NCBI GenBank assembly: GCA_947625155.1
Contig: CANQNG010000009.1
Coordinates: 1-58,494 of the forward strand
Origin: an uncultured Clostridia bacterium
Lineage (GTDB): Bacteria; Bacillota; Clostridia; Oscillospirales; Ruminococcaceae
Direction of reading: 5' to 3'
Length of the DNA stretch: 58,494 nucleotides
Below the pieces are notes generated by a model, which made no database searches, was not told the origin of the DNA, and worked only from the letters and a program-made list of their open reading frames with translations. Shown here in pieces: positions 33,465 to 42,291 of the stretch (positions are counted from its first letter, which is position 1; each line of letters opens with the position of its first letter). The position numbers and the translations under genes are program-made.

Positions 33465-34913
33465 TCATTTGCCCAAAAGCCATTCGTACATACCTTCATA
33501 CTGCCTTGCGGAGCTGCTCCAGGAAAAATCCTGTTCCATGCCCCGGTGTACCATGGCGTTCCAGTTGTCACGGTAATTGAAGAATACAGATCTTGCGTAA
33601 TTGACCGTATTCAGGAAATCTTCGGAATAAAAACGGCTGAACGTAAAGCCTGTGCCTGTCAGCTCAAATTCGTTATAGGGCTGTACGGTATCTTTCAGAC
33701 CGCCAGTCTCCCGCACCAGAGGCACAGAGCCATAGCGGAGCGCCATGAGCTGTGTCAGACCGCATGGCTCGAACCGGGACGGCACGAGCATCATATCGGA
33801 AGCGGCATACAGCCGGTGTGCCAGTTCGTCATTGTAGCAGATGTTGGCAGATACCCTGTCCGGATACCGTCCGGCAAAATAGCGGAACATATTTTCATAA
33901 CCGGGGTCGCCTGTGCCGATGACAACGAATTGTGTATTATCGTCCAGAAAACGCTCAAACACATCGCCCAGCAGATTCAGCCCTTTCTGGTCGGTCAGGC
34001 GGGAGATGATGCCGATGAGCATAATGCGCCCGTCCTGCGGCAGACCCAGCTCTTCCTGCAAACGGCGCTTGTTTTCAGCCTTGCCGTCCAGAAATGTGTC
34101 GGCATTGTAGTTAAAGTACAGCTTCTTGTCGTGCATGGGGTCGAAAATGCTGTAGTCGATGCCGTTGACGATGCCCCGCAGGGAAGCAGAACGTGCCGAC
34201 AGCAAGCCGTTGAGGTGTTCGCCATATTCGGGGGTTTTTATTTCCTCCGCATAGGTCTCGGAAACGGTGGTGATATAATCGGCATAGACCAGACCGCCCT
34301 TGAGCATATTGGCATCCCGGTGAAATTCGAGCTTGTCGGGGGTGAACATATAGTCCGGCAGTTCGGTGTTGCGCTGGAATTCTTCAATATCCCACACACC
34401 CTGAAAACGCAGGTTGTGGATGGTCATGATAGACTTTACGCCCTGATAAAACGGGTGGGTGGCAAAGGTCGAATGCAGCAGCACGGGAATTAAACCCGTC
34501 TGCCAGTCGTGGCAGTGGATAATTTCCGGGTGGAAACCGATAACAGGCATCATCGCAAGCACTGCCTTGCAGAAAAACGTAAAGCGCTCGATGTCCCAGC
34601 GCAGATCGCTGCTGTAGGGCGATTCGCCGTTGAAATAAAATTCATTGTCCACAAAATAGAATTTGATCCCGTCAAATTCATATTCCATGATCCCCACATG
34701 TTCCTGCCGTCCGGCATAGTCCATGTAGAAGTGGTGGCGGTAGTGGAAGAAATTGCGGTATCTCCCCGGAATGCAGGTATAATACGGAATGATGACACGC
34801 ACGTCAAAACGGTTTTTGTCGAGATTTTTCGGCAAAGCGCCGACTACATCGGCAAGTCCGCCGGTCTTGACAAATGGTACACATTCGGATGCGGCAAACA
34901 GTATATTAGTCAA
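33465..34913 (-). CDS. glgA: Glycogen synthase (ADP-glucose type)
   Basis: The 482-residue GT5 glycosyltransferase extends alpha-1,4-glucan from ADP-glucose. It has FVKTGGLADVVGALP with the substrate-binding Lys near the N-terminus, HCHDWQTGLIP, and the C-terminal EPCGLTQLMALRYGSVPLVR signature. The start is TTG at 34913 behind GGAGGG; the frame open to 34976 crosses the promoter. It belongs with glgB at 42292. glgC/glgD are not in the window. Confidence 0.95.
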   Translation of the reverse strand: MTNILFAASECVPFVKTGGLADVVGALPKNLDKNRFDVRVIIPYYTCIPGRYRNFFHYRHHFYMDYAGRQEHVGIMEYEFDGIKFYFVDNEFYFNGESPYSSDLRWDIERFTFFCKAVLAMMPVIGFHPEIIHCHDWQTGLIPVLLHSTFATHPFYQGVKSIMTIHNLRFQGVWDIEEFQRNTELPDYMFTPDKLEFHRDANMLKGGLVYADYITTVSETYAEEIKTPEYGEHLNGLLSARSASLRGIVNGIDYSIFDPMHDKKLYFNYNADTFLDGKAENKRRLQEELGLPQDGRIMLIGIISRLTDQKGLNLLGDVFERFLDDNTQFVVIGTGDPGYENMFRYFAGRYPDRVSANICYNDELAHRLYAASDMMLVPSRFEPCGLTQLMALRYGSVPLVRETGGLKDTVQPYNEFELTGTGFTFSRFYSEDFLNTVNYARSVFFNYRDNWNAMVHRGMEQDFSWSSSARQYEGMYEWLLGK

Positions 34914-34947
34914 GGGAAATCCCTCCTTCAAAAAACTTCTTGTTTCT

Positions 34948-34976
34948 ATTATACTCCTTTTGCAAGCATTAGTCAA
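34948..34976 (-). promoter_or_regulatory. Promoter of glgA
   Basis: On the minus strand TTGACT (34976-34971), 17 bp, TATAAT (34953-34948). Confidence 0.85.
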
Positions 34977-35240
34977 GAGATCTTACACATTTTTTCAAAA
35001 TGTTTGTGAAAAATAGACAAGTTGCCGCAGGCAAATTGATCTACATTGCATTGCCCCAAAAAACGGGGCAAAACATGTAAAAAATTTCTGGGCGTGTATA
35101 AACATTTATTTTTTGCCGATACTGATACTGTGCAGGAAATAAATACGGCTTTTTCGCAGCAGTTTTTGCATTGATTTGATAAAAACTACCAAATTAAGGG
35201 GCAGTGTATTGTGTGAAATGCAGAAATTACCATGGAAACA
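34977..35240. other. AT-rich intergenic stretch without a gene
   Basis: This stretch between the divergent glgA and SCP2-AT-hook promoters holds only a short hairpin (TTGCCCC/GGGGCAA, 35051-35071) and many A/T runs. No reading frame with a ribosome site or RNA fold is recognised. AT-rich tracts like these would suit binding by the AT-hook protein encoded next door, but that is speculation. Confidence 0.5.
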
Positions 35241-35269
35241 TTGACGAAAAGCCCAATTTCTTGTATAAT
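35241..35269 (+). promoter_or_regulatory. Promoter of the SCP2-AT-hook gene
   Basis: TTGACG (35241-35246), 17 bp, TATAAT (35264-35269). Confidence 0.85.
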
Positions 35270-35336
35270 GTACCTAAGAACAATAATGCAAAATAGGCGC
35301 ATTTTTTGTGCCGTGCAGGAAAGGTGATAAGTAATT

Positions 35337-36119
35337 ATGACATATCATGAACTTGTGAAGAAAGTACAGACCGCTCTTGCCAAAGCAGATGCATCCAAGG
35401 TGGAGGAACACATTGCTGTTCAGGTCAATGTGACCGGTGAGGCTGAGGGTGCTTTCTATATGGAGATCTCCGGCGGTGTACTGTATGTTGCACCTTACGA
35501 TTACAACGACAGAGATGCGCTCCTGACCGGCGACGGTGCGGATGTGCTTGCTGTTGCACAGGGCAAGGTGTCTTTGGCATCTGCCATTGCGGATGGTAAG
35601 CTCGCACAGGAGGGTGATCACGAAAAAGCTCTGCTCCTTGGTTCGACCATTCCGGCGAAGAAAACGCCCGGCAGAAAGCCTGCTGTTAAGGATGAGGAGA
35701 ATGCCCCGGCGGATGCACCCAAGAAGAGAGGCAGAAAGCCCGGCGTGAAGAAAGAGGAGAAAGCTGTTGCGGCAGATGCGCCGAAGAAGAGGGGCAGAAA
35801 GCCTAAGAATGCAGCGGCAGAAGTGGCTGCTCCTGTTGTGGAAGAAGCTGCACCGGTCGTTGCTGAAGTGGTTGCTCCGGCTCCCGTTGTTGAGGATGCC
35901 GCTCCGGTCGTTGAGAATGCTGTTCAGGTCGTTGAAGAAGCTGCCCCGGCTGCGGAAGCACCGAAGAAGAGAGGCAGAAAGCCCGGCACGAAGAATGCCG
36001 AAAAGGCTGTTCCGGCTGAAGCACCCAAGAAGAGGGGCAGAAAGCCCGGTGCCAAGAAGGCAGATGCTGCTTCAGCGGAAGCACCGAAGAAGAGAGGCAG
36101 AAAGCCTACTAAGAAGTAA
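35337..36119 (+). CDS. SCP2-like domain fused to an AT-hook/histone H1-like tail
   Basis: The first ~105 of 260 residues look like a sterol-carrier-protein-2 (SCP2) fold: YHELVKKVQTALAKADAS, VQVNVTGEAEGAFYMEISGG and LLTGDGADVLAVAQGKVSLA. The rest is low-complexity Ala/Lys/Pro sequence with five KKRGRKP motifs and one PGRKP variant, the classic AT-hook core that binds the minor groove of AT-rich DNA. An acidic/hydrophobic spacer of EEAAPVV-type repeats divides the hooks into two groups. No membrane segment or signal is seen. The product is probably an abundant nucleoid-associated protein; what the SCP2 part binds is unknown. It has its own strong promoter and a terminator. Confidence 0.8.
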   Translation: MTYHELVKKVQTALAKADASKVEEHIAVQVNVTGEAEGAFYMEISGGVLYVAPYDYNDRDALLTGDGADVLAVAQGKVSLASAIADGKLAQEGDHEKALLLGSTIPAKKTPGRKPAVKDEENAPADAPKKRGRKPGVKKEEKAVAADAPKKRGRKPKNAAAEVAAPVVEEAAPVVAEVVAPAPVVEDAAPVVENAVQVVEEAAPAAEAPKKRGRKPGTKNAEKAVPAEAPKKRGRKPGAKKADAASAEAPKKRGRKPTKK

Positions 36120-36126
36120 GCATAGA

Positions 36127-36161
36127 AAAAAGGGCATTCCCGGTTTGGGGATGTCCTTTTT
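36127..36161 (+). terminator. Terminator of the SCP2-AT-hook gene
   Basis: Stem AAAAGGGCATTCCC pairs with GGGGATGTCCTTTT (two G-T pairs) and ends in TTTTT. The following 270 bp up to the SRP RNA promoter hold no gene that I can support. Confidence 0.85.
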
Positions 36162-36428
36162 GTTAAGTAAATAAAGGAGGAGGGCAGCATGGACTTCCCC
36201 ACGCTGCCCTATGGAAAGAGAAAGAGGTTAGAAATAATCCATAAAAATACCGCCCCGATGGCTCCGGTCTTGCACATACACTTCATGGGGCTATAGTAAT
36301 ATTATACAATGTTTCTGCAAAAAATACAAGAGTTTTTTGGAAAAAAATAAACTTTGTATAGATGCACAAAAAACGAGCATGAAGTTTCAGCATGTTGCCT
36401 GAAAATCCGGGAAAAACAGGGGAGAGAC

Positions 36429-36457
36429 TTGCAATTGCGGAAAGAATGTGGTATAAT
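36429..36457 (+). promoter_or_regulatory. Promoter of the SRP RNA (and dnaX)
   Basis: TTGCAA (36429-36434), 17 bp, TATAAT (36452-36457). Transcription would start near 36464, just before the folded RNA. Confidence 0.85.
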
Positions 36458-36477
36458 AATACTATTCGGGCAGTCTG

Positions 36478-36601
36478 TTCGGAATATAGGTGTGCGGGCC
36501 CTGTGCAATGGAGCACTGTGAACCATGTCAGGCGGGGAACCGAGCAGCATTAAGCGGATCGTTCCATGTGCCGCAGCAAGCCTGCACACCTATGTTCCGA
36601 A
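36478..36601 (+). ncRNA. ffs: Signal recognition particle RNA (small bacterial type)
   Basis: The ends pair over ~20 bases (TTCGGAATATAGGTGTGC with GCACACCTATGTTCCGAA). The conserved Ffh-binding domain is intact: GTCAGG (36527-36532), a GGAA tetraloop on a CGG/CCG stem, AGCAGC (36543-36548) and the ATTAAGC that follows. The Alu domain of the long Bacillus form is absent. The RNA scaffolds Ffh for co-translational protein targeting. Its place just upstream of dnaX matches other Firmicutes. The 5' end may extend to about 36464. Confidence 0.93.
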
Positions 36602-36629
36602 TTTCATTTTACAAAACGGGAGGAAAGGC

Positions 36630-38183
36630 ATGTATCAGGCATTGTACCGCAAGTGGAGACCTATGACCTTTGCGGATGTGCTTTCACAGCCGCAGGTGAC
36701 GACCACGCTGCAAAACCAGATACGGCATGGAACAACGGCACATGCCTACCTGTTTACCGGTTCGAGAGGAACGGGAAAGACCACCTGCGCCCGCATTCTG
36801 GCAAAGGCGGTCAACTGTGAGCATCCCCGTCCAGACGGTGAGCCATGTCTGGAATGCGCCGTCTGCAAGGATGCGGAGCATGCGGTCCTGTCTGACCTGA
36901 TCGAGATCGATGCGGCTTCCAATAACAGTGTCGAGGATATCCGGGATCTGCGGGATGCGACGGTGTATACCCCGGAACGGTGCAGATACCGGGTGTATAT
37001 CATTGACGAGGTGCATATGCTTTCGCCAAGTGCGTTCAATGCGCTGCTGAAGATCATGGAAGAACCGCCGGATCATGTGAAATTCATTCTGGCGACGACG
37101 GAGATCCATAAAGTCCCGGCAACGATCATTTCCCGGTGTCAGCGTTTCGATTTTCGGCGGATCCGGCAGGAGGATCTGGTCAGCCGGTTACAGTATATCG
37201 CACAGGAAGAACACATTCCGCTCCAGCCGGAAGCTGCCGAGCTGATGGCAAGGCTTTCAGATGGCGGCATGCGGGATGCCATTTCTTTGCTGGACAGATG
37301 CTCCGCCTTTGGGGAGGAGATCACCGCACAGACGGTCGCAGAGGCTGCGGGGGCTGCCGGGCGGGAACAGGTGCTGAGTCTTTTGGAGGCGGTCTATGCC
37401 AAGGATGCCCCGAAAGCACTGGCGCTGATCGAGGCGCTGTACAATGCCTCCAAGGACATGCAGCGGCTGTGTGAGGAGCTGATCTTGATGCTCCGGGATA
37501 TGATGCTGCTCAAGGCGGCAGATGATGTGAAACTCGTCCACTGCATGGCGGCGGAACTTCCGGTGCTGCAAAAGCTTTCGGGAGAACACAGCATGGAACA
37601 GATCATGGCAGCGCTGGATACGATGCAGACCTGCCGGGAACGCATGGGACGTGCCATTGACCGCCGTGTGGAAATGGAAATGACACTGATACGGCTCTGT
37701 CAGGAGAGCGCTCCGGCGGCTTCTGCCGATGTGCAGGCGCTGGCGGAACGTATCCGGGAACTGGAAAACAGACCGGTCGGAGAAGCCCCCAAGCCCCAGA
37801 AGCCGATCGCTCCCCCGGTGGCAGAACCTGCGCCGGAGGTAGACCTGAGAAAGGTCAGCATGGCAGACCTGAAGCCCGTGATGCAGTGGGCGGAAATTCT
37901 GGAGGAGTGCAGCAGACTGGATCCTGCCGTGCGCGGCACGCTGGAGGGCGCAAAGGCGTTTTCCTTTGCGAATGTCATGCTGATCGAGGCGGAGAACCCG
38001 TTTTTCCTCACCATGTTCCGGAATAAGGAAAATGCCAGAATGCTGAGTGATGCCATCCAGACCGTTATGGGCAAGCGGTATGCCATCCGTGCCAAGTGTA
38101 CGGCAGCTGCCAAGCCAAAGCCGGTCGAGGAGATGCTGGATAAAGCAAAGAACAGCGGGATCAAAACGACCGCTGTCACATAA
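36630..38183 (+). CDS. dnaX: DNA polymerase III subunit gamma/tau
   Basis: The 517-residue clamp-loader ATPase starts MYQALYRKWRPMTFADVL. It has Walker A GSRGTGKTTCARILAKA (~residue 42), a zinc module with Cys at CEHP, CLEC and CKD, Walker B YIIDEVHMLS and the sensor TTEIHKVPATIISRCQRF. The C-terminal third is variable and ends with a short tau-like domain. The start at 36630 follows GGGAGGAAAGG; the longer frame from 36525 would translate the SRP RNA and is rejected. It heads dnaX-ybaB-recR. Confidence 0.96.
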   Translation: MYQALYRKWRPMTFADVLSQPQVTTTLQNQIRHGTTAHAYLFTGSRGTGKTTCARILAKAVNCEHPRPDGEPCLECAVCKDAEHAVLSDLIEIDAASNNSVEDIRDLRDATVYTPERCRYRVYIIDEVHMLSPSAFNALLKIMEEPPDHVKFILATTEIHKVPATIISRCQRFDFRRIRQEDLVSRLQYIAQEEHIPLQPEAAELMARLSDGGMRDAISLLDRCSAFGEEITAQTVAEAAGAAGREQVLSLLEAVYAKDAPKALALIEALYNASKDMQRLCEELILMLRDMMLLKAADDVKLVHCMAAELPVLQKLSGEHSMEQIMAALDTMQTCRERMGRAIDRRVEMEMTLIRLCQESAPAASADVQALAERIRELENRPVGEAPKPQKPIAPPVAEPAPEVDLRKVSMADLKPVMQWAEILEECSRLDPAVRGTLEGAKAFSFANVMLIEAENPFFLTMFRNKENARMLSDAIQTVMGKRYAIRAKCTAAAKPKPVEEMLDKAKNSGIKTTAVT

Positions 38184-38207
38184 CAAATTTCAAAAGGAGA
38201 AAACGCT

Positions 38208-38555
38208 ATGAGAGCAAGAGTACCGAAGGGTGTGGGAGGAAATCCCCAGAATATGAATTCCATGATCCGTCAGGCACAGAAGATGCAGGATCAGATCACG
38301 GAGCTGCAGGAGGACATTGAGGGACGGGAATTCTCCACCACTGCCGGCGGCGGCGCTGTGGAGCTGGTCATGACCGGGAAAAAGACCATCACCTCTCTGA
38401 AACTGAAACCGGAGGTCGTTGACCCGGAAGATATCGAGATGCTGCAGGATCTCATCATCAGTGCTGTCAATGAGGCAGTTGCCCAGATCGAGCAGACCAC
38501 CGAGGACGAGATGAGCAAGATCACCGGCGGTGTTTCACTGCCCGGGCTGTTTTAA
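38208..38555 (+). CDS. YbaB/EbfC family nucleoid-associated protein
   Basis: The 115-residue DNA-binding protein forms tweezer-like dimers in this family. It contains MIRQAQKMQDQITELQEDIEG, the GGGAVELVMTGKKTITSLKL strand region, and VDPEDIEMLQDLIISAVNEA. Its place between dnaX and recR is conserved and suggests a link to replication and repair. The ATG follows AAAAGGAG. Confidence 0.95.
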   Translation: MRARVPKGVGGNPQNMNSMIRQAQKMQDQITELQEDIEGREFSTTAGGGAVELVMTGKKTITSLKLKPEVVDPEDIEMLQDLIISAVNEAVAQIEQTTEDEMSKITGGVSLPGLF

Positions 38556-38557
38556 GC

Positions 38558-39160
38558 ATGGCAAACCATGACGCACTGCCGCTTGTCATTCTGACAGAAC
38601 AATTTGCAAAGCTGCCGGGTATCGGAATGAGATCCGCTGCCCGGCTTGCGTATCACGTCATGTCGATGCGGACGGAGGATGTGGAGGAATTCGCACAGGC
38701 GCTGCTCAATGCCAAGAAAACAGTGCATTACTGCCAGTGCTGCGAAAATCTGACCGATAAGCCGCTTTGCCCGATCTGTGACGATCCGGGGCGGGAGAAG
38801 AGCGTGATCTGCGTGGTGGAAAGCCCGAAAGACATTGCTGCCTTTGAACGGTCGGGGGAGTATCATGGCGTTTACCATGTACTGCATGGACTGATCTCAC
38901 CGCTGCAGAACGTGATGCCGGACGATCTGAAGATCCGTTCTCTGCTGGCACGGGTGCAGAACGGGGGCGTATCCGAAGTCATTATGGCGACGAACCCCAC
39001 CGTGGAGGGCGATGCGACAGCGGCTTATATCTCGCAGCTGCTCAAGCCGCTTGGCGTGACGGTGACACGGCTCGCATTCGGGCTGCCGGTCGGCGGCATG
39101 CTGGAATATGCTGACGAAGTGACCTTGCATATGGCAATGGAAAACCGGAATGAAATGTAA
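38558..39160 (+). CDS. recR: Recombination mediator protein RecR
   Basis: The 200-residue RecFOR-pathway protein has a helix-hairpin-helix (LTEQFAKLPGIGMRSAARLAYHV), a C4 zinc finger (CQCCENLTDKPLCPIC) and a Toprim domain (ICVVESPKDIAAFE, MATNPTVEGDATAAY). It starts 2 nt after ybaB ends and has no strong ribosome site of its own, so it probably relies on translational coupling. Confidence 0.97.
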   Translation: MANHDALPLVILTEQFAKLPGIGMRSAARLAYHVMSMRTEDVEEFAQALLNAKKTVHYCQCCENLTDKPLCPICDDPGREKSVICVVESPKDIAAFERSGEYHGVYHVLHGLISPLQNVMPDDLKIRSLLARVQNGGVSEVIMATNPTVEGDATAAYISQLLKPLGVTVTRLAFGLPVGGMLEYADEVTLHMAMENRNEM

Positions 39161-39195
39161 AAGACCCCTTCTTATCCAAGAAGGGGTCTTTCATT
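39160..39195. terminator. Bidirectional terminator between recR and the gal operon
   Basis: The 13-bp perfect stem AAGACCCCTTCTT/AAGAAGGGGTCTT with loop ATCC is followed by T-rich sequence on both strands. It lies between convergent operons. Confidence 0.9.
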
Positions 39196-39216
39196 TTCGG
39201 GCGTATGACAGGCGCT

Positions 39217-39744
39217 TTATCTGTGGGTGGGGGAATACTCGTCCGAGATCAGTCCGCCGTTGTATTTGAATTTGATGAACATGCCGTGCTTGTAAGTAAG
39301 AGCGCCTTCCTGATTGAAAGGCACTTCCTTGAACGCTGCACGGGAGGCTTCCAGCCGGATCGTGCCGCCCTTACGGTTCTCGAATACCAGCTCAAAATAC
39401 TCGTCATACAGCGTGGAATGTCCGCTGCTGTCCACAACACGGCGGCGGTCGTCGATCTTCTGCATGAGGATCGCCATTTCTGTATACGCCTGATGCGGAT
39501 TGCGGCGGGCAGGGGCAGGGGGTGCTTTCTGCTGTGCATGGGGTCTGGAATGGGTCTGCCCTTTTTTGCGGTCCCCGGAAAAGGGGGACGGCAGGCGCAC
39601 CGGGTCGGTGGGAACGCCGTTCTCGTCCAGTTCCTCCACAAAGAAGTTTACGATCTTACGCCATTTCTGCCGCTTGCCGCCCAACAGGACGAGCAGCAGC
39701 AGGACTACGATAATGGCAGCGGTGACGATCAGAAAATTATTCAT
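39217..39744 (-). CDS. Membrane-anchored DUF2500-like protein
   Basis: The 175-residue protein has one N-terminal membrane helix (FLIVTAAIIVVLLLLVLLGG), a basic Pro/Arg-rich linker, and a C-terminal ~90-residue beta domain with a DUF2500-like pattern (VVDSSGHSTLYDEYFELVFEN...LEASRAAFKEVPFNQEGALTYK). The ATG at 39744 follows AGGGGG. It is the last gene of galK-galE and begins 14 nt after galE stops. Role unknown. Confidence 0.75.
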   Translation of the reverse strand: MNNFLIVTAAIIVVLLLLVLLGGKRQKWRKIVNFFVEELDENGVPTDPVRLPSPFSGDRKKGQTHSRPHAQQKAPPAPARRNPHQAYTEMAILMQKIDDRRRVVDSSGHSTLYDEYFELVFENRKGGTIRLEASRAAFKEVPFNQEGALTYKHGMFIKFKYNGGLISDEYSPTHR

Positions 39745-39758
39745 GAAGCGCCCCCTGA

Positions 39759-40769
39759 TCAAAGACCGTTCGGGTTCTGCTGCATGAAGCGCCAGCTGTC
39801 CTCACACATCGTCTCCAGTGTTTCCTTTGCCTCCCACCCGAGCAGCTCTTTTGCACGGGAAGCATTGGCATACGAAGCAGCAATATCTCCGGGGCGGCGG
39901 TCTGTGATGCGGTAGGGGATGTCATGCCCGCAAGCTTTCCCGTATGCCTGTACCATTTCGAGCACGCTCACGCCGTTGCCCGTGCCGAGGTTGATCGGCA
40001 GGAAACCCTTGTGTGCCATGGCATAGTCAATGGCACACACATGCCCCTTGGCAAGGTCAACAACGTGAATATAGTCCCGCACGCCCGTGCCGTCCGGGGT
40101 GTCATAGTCATTGCCGTAGACGGAAAGCTGTTTCAGCTTGCCGATGGCTACTTGTCCGATGTAGGGGAGCAGGTTGTTCGGGATGCCGTTCGGATCCTCC
40201 CCGATCAGACCGCTTTTGTGAGCGCCGATGGGGTTGAAGTAGCGCAGAGCGACCACGGAGAAGTCCGGGTCAGCCGTACAGAGATCGTGCAGGATCTGTT
40301 CGATCATGACTTTTGTGTAGCCGTAGGGGTTGGTCGCCGAGGTGGGCATGTCCTCCACGTAGGGAACGGGATTGTGCATGCCGTAGACCGTTGCGGACGA
40401 GGAGAATACGATCACTTTGCACCCGTATTCCTGCATCACTTTCAGAAGTACGAATGTGCCGTTCAAGTTGTTTTCGTAGTAGGCGAGGGGCTTGGCAACG
40501 GATTCGCCGACCGCTTTCAGCCCGGCAAAATGTACCACGGCTTCGATCTCCTGTTCGCTGAAAATGCGCCGTACAGCCGTTTCGTCCCGCATATCTGCCT
40601 TGTAAAACGTCACGGGCTTGCCGGTGATCTGTTCTATTCTGCGGATGCTCTCTTCCTTGGCATTGCTCAGGTTGTCGAGTACCACGACTTCCTTGCCTGC
40701 CTCCAAAAATTCCACGCAGGTGTGACTTCCGATAAAGCCTGCACCGCCGGTCACAAGGATCTTTCCCAT
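39759..40769 (-). CDS. galE: UDP-glucose 4-epimerase
   Basis: The 336-residue short-chain dehydrogenase-type epimerase interconverts UDP-galactose and UDP-glucose. The NAD-binding GGAGFIGSHT lies at residues 8-17, a Ser/Thr-rich strand (VFSSSATVYG) near 125, and the catalytic Tyr-x3-Lys in NPYGYTKVMIE. The length is normal. It follows galK by 22 nt. galT is not next to it, so uridylyl transfer must be encoded elsewhere. Confidence 0.96.
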   Translation of the reverse strand: MGKILVTGGAGFIGSHTCVEFLEAGKEVVVLDNLSNAKEESIRRIEQITGKPVTFYKADMRDETAVRRIFSEQEIEAVVHFAGLKAVGESVAKPLAYYENNLNGTFVLLKVMQEYGCKVIVFSSSATVYGMHNPVPYVEDMPTSATNPYGYTKVMIEQILHDLCTADPDFSVVALRYFNPIGAHKSGLIGEDPNGIPNNLLPYIGQVAIGKLKQLSVYGNDYDTPDGTGVRDYIHVVDLAKGHVCAIDYAMAHKGFLPINLGTGNGVSVLEMVQAYGKACGHDIPYRITDRRPGDIAASYANASRAKELLGWEAKETLETMCEDSWRFMQQNPNGL

Positions 40770-40791
40770 AAAAATGACCTCCTCATCTGAT

Positions 40792-42072
40792 CTAACAGAG
40801 CCGCATGCCGCCCACGCTCCGGAGCTGCATCACCTGACAGCAGCCTTTGCCGAGGGCATCTTCTATGCGTTTCTGAAAACTTTCCAACATATCGAGCGGT
40901 ACATATGCCTGTACCGTTCCCGCAAATCCGCCGCCGTGTACCCGGACTGCGCCACGGTCAGCAAGGAGCAGTTCGCAGAGTGCGATCGTTACGGCAACGC
41001 CCTCATGCCGGGGATCGTCGTAGACGGCAACATTCTGGAGATACTGGAACGAGGAACGCCCCGATGCCCGTATTTCTTCCAGATACTGCGAAAAATAGCC
41101 GTTTTGTAAGGAGCGCACGGCTTTGGTAACACGCTCATCATCGGCAAAATAATGCAGTGCCCGCAGGAATGCCCTGTCGCCGCAGGTCTTGCGGACTTGT
41201 TCCACGGAGGAAAGCAGTTCATAGCGGCTTGCCTGTGAAAGCACCGGATGACCGAGCGCCCTTGCGACCGAGCGCATTTCCGCCGGGACGGCTGCATAGG
41301 CATCCGTCAGGTCAGAGTGGTCGTCACCGCTGTCTAAAATGCACAGCGCATAGCCCTCAGCGGCAAGGTCGATGTCCATTTGTGTCACGACCGGCTCGGC
41401 ATGGCGGAGATCAATGGCAACGACACCGCCGAGCGCACTTGCCAGCTGATCCATCAGACCGCAGGGCTTGCCGAGGTAGACATTTTCGGCATACTGCCCG
41501 ATACGGGCGATCTCCACGGGGCTGATGCTTTCCTTGGCGAAGAATGCGGCGCAGATGTTCCCGATCAGCACCTCAAAGGCTGCCGAGGAGGAAAGCCCCG
41601 AACCGCCCGGCACATCCGACACGGTATAGGCATCGAAGCCCGTCACCGGATAGCCGAGTGCTGCAAACCGGGCAGCGATCCCCCGCAGCAGGGCAGCCGC
41701 CGTTCCCTTTTCTTCCGGGACGGGGGCAAGGGAGGTGACGTCCACAAATTCCGGCTTATGTTCTTGGGAGTGGACGCAGATATGCCCGTCCGTGCGTTTG
41801 GCGGCAACGCCGATGATGTCACGGTTGACCGCACCGCAGAGGACGTGACCGCCCTGATGGTCGGTGTGGTTGCCGCAGAGTTCCGTTCTGCCGGGGGCTG
41901 AAAAGAGTGCAATATCCGCCTCCGTGCCAAATTCTGCCCCGAAGCTTTTGACAGCCTCTATAAAGCGTTCCCGGTAGTGGGGGAGCCTATCGGCGGAGCA
42001 GGCATACATACGTTTCAGGGGATCATCCAGTGCGCCGCTTTGCAGCGCATCCATTACGGCATTCTGTTTCAT
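40792..42072 (-). CDS. galK: Galactokinase
   Basis: The 426-residue GHMP kinase makes galactose 1-phosphate. It has the galactokinase signature GRTELCGNHTDHQGG (residues ~65-79), the ATP loop VPGGSGLSSSAAFEVLIG and the C-terminal VHGGGFAGTVQAYV. The N-terminus is somewhat longer than in E. coli GalK. It is the first gene of a galK-galE-DUF2500 operon with a promoter at 42118-42146. Confidence 0.95.
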   Translation of the reverse strand: MKQNAVMDALQSGALDDPLKRMYACSADRLPHYRERFIEAVKSFGAEFGTEADIALFSAPGRTELCGNHTDHQGGHVLCGAVNRDIIGVAAKRTDGHICVHSQEHKPEFVDVTSLAPVPEEKGTAAALLRGIAARFAALGYPVTGFDAYTVSDVPGGSGLSSSAAFEVLIGNICAAFFAKESISPVEIARIGQYAENVYLGKPCGLMDQLASALGGVVAIDLRHAEPVVTQMDIDLAAEGYALCILDSGDDHSDLTDAYAAVPAEMRSVARALGHPVLSQASRYELLSSVEQVRKTCGDRAFLRALHYFADDERVTKAVRSLQNGYFSQYLEEIRASGRSSFQYLQNVAVYDDPRHEGVAVTIALCELLLADRGAVRVHGGGFAGTVQAYVPLDMLESFQKRIEDALGKGCCQVMQLRSVGGMRLC

Positions 42073-42117
42073 AGCAGTCTCCTGTTTTGGGCAGTGATGT
42101 TATGGTTTACCTTTTTA

Positions 42118-42146
42118 AGTATATAATACTCTGCGTTTTTTTTCAA
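42118..42146 (-). promoter_or_regulatory. Promoter of galK-galE
   Basis: On the minus strand TTGAAA (42146-42141), 17 bp, TATACT (42123-42118). Confidence 0.78.
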
Positions 42147-42221
42147 GGGGTTTTCAGGATTTTCTGAAATTTCTGCATTGTCAACAAAAAAACGATACTT
42201 CGGGGAGCGATTTTGCATCCG

Positions 42222-42291
42222 GCAGGCGCAGAGCCTGCGCTCCCCTTGTGCCTCCCAATGCGCCTTGCGGCGCAAAGGTCGGCTTGCTTGA
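42222..42291 (+). repeat. REP-like two-hairpin repeat, copy C
   Basis: Hairpin 1 is GCAGGC/GCCTGC (42222-42238), the linker is CCTCCCAA, hairpin 2 is TGCGCC-TTGC-GGCGCA, and the tail AAAGGTCGGCTTGCTTGA matches copy B exactly. It lies between galK and glgB and touches the glgB stop codon. Stem bases differ from copies A and B in pairs that keep both hairpins. Confidence 0.75.

Noticed and set aside
36525..36629. N-terminal extension of DnaX
   Set aside because: The extension would translate the SRP RNA. The ATG at 36630 has a good ribosome site and gives the family's normal N-terminus.
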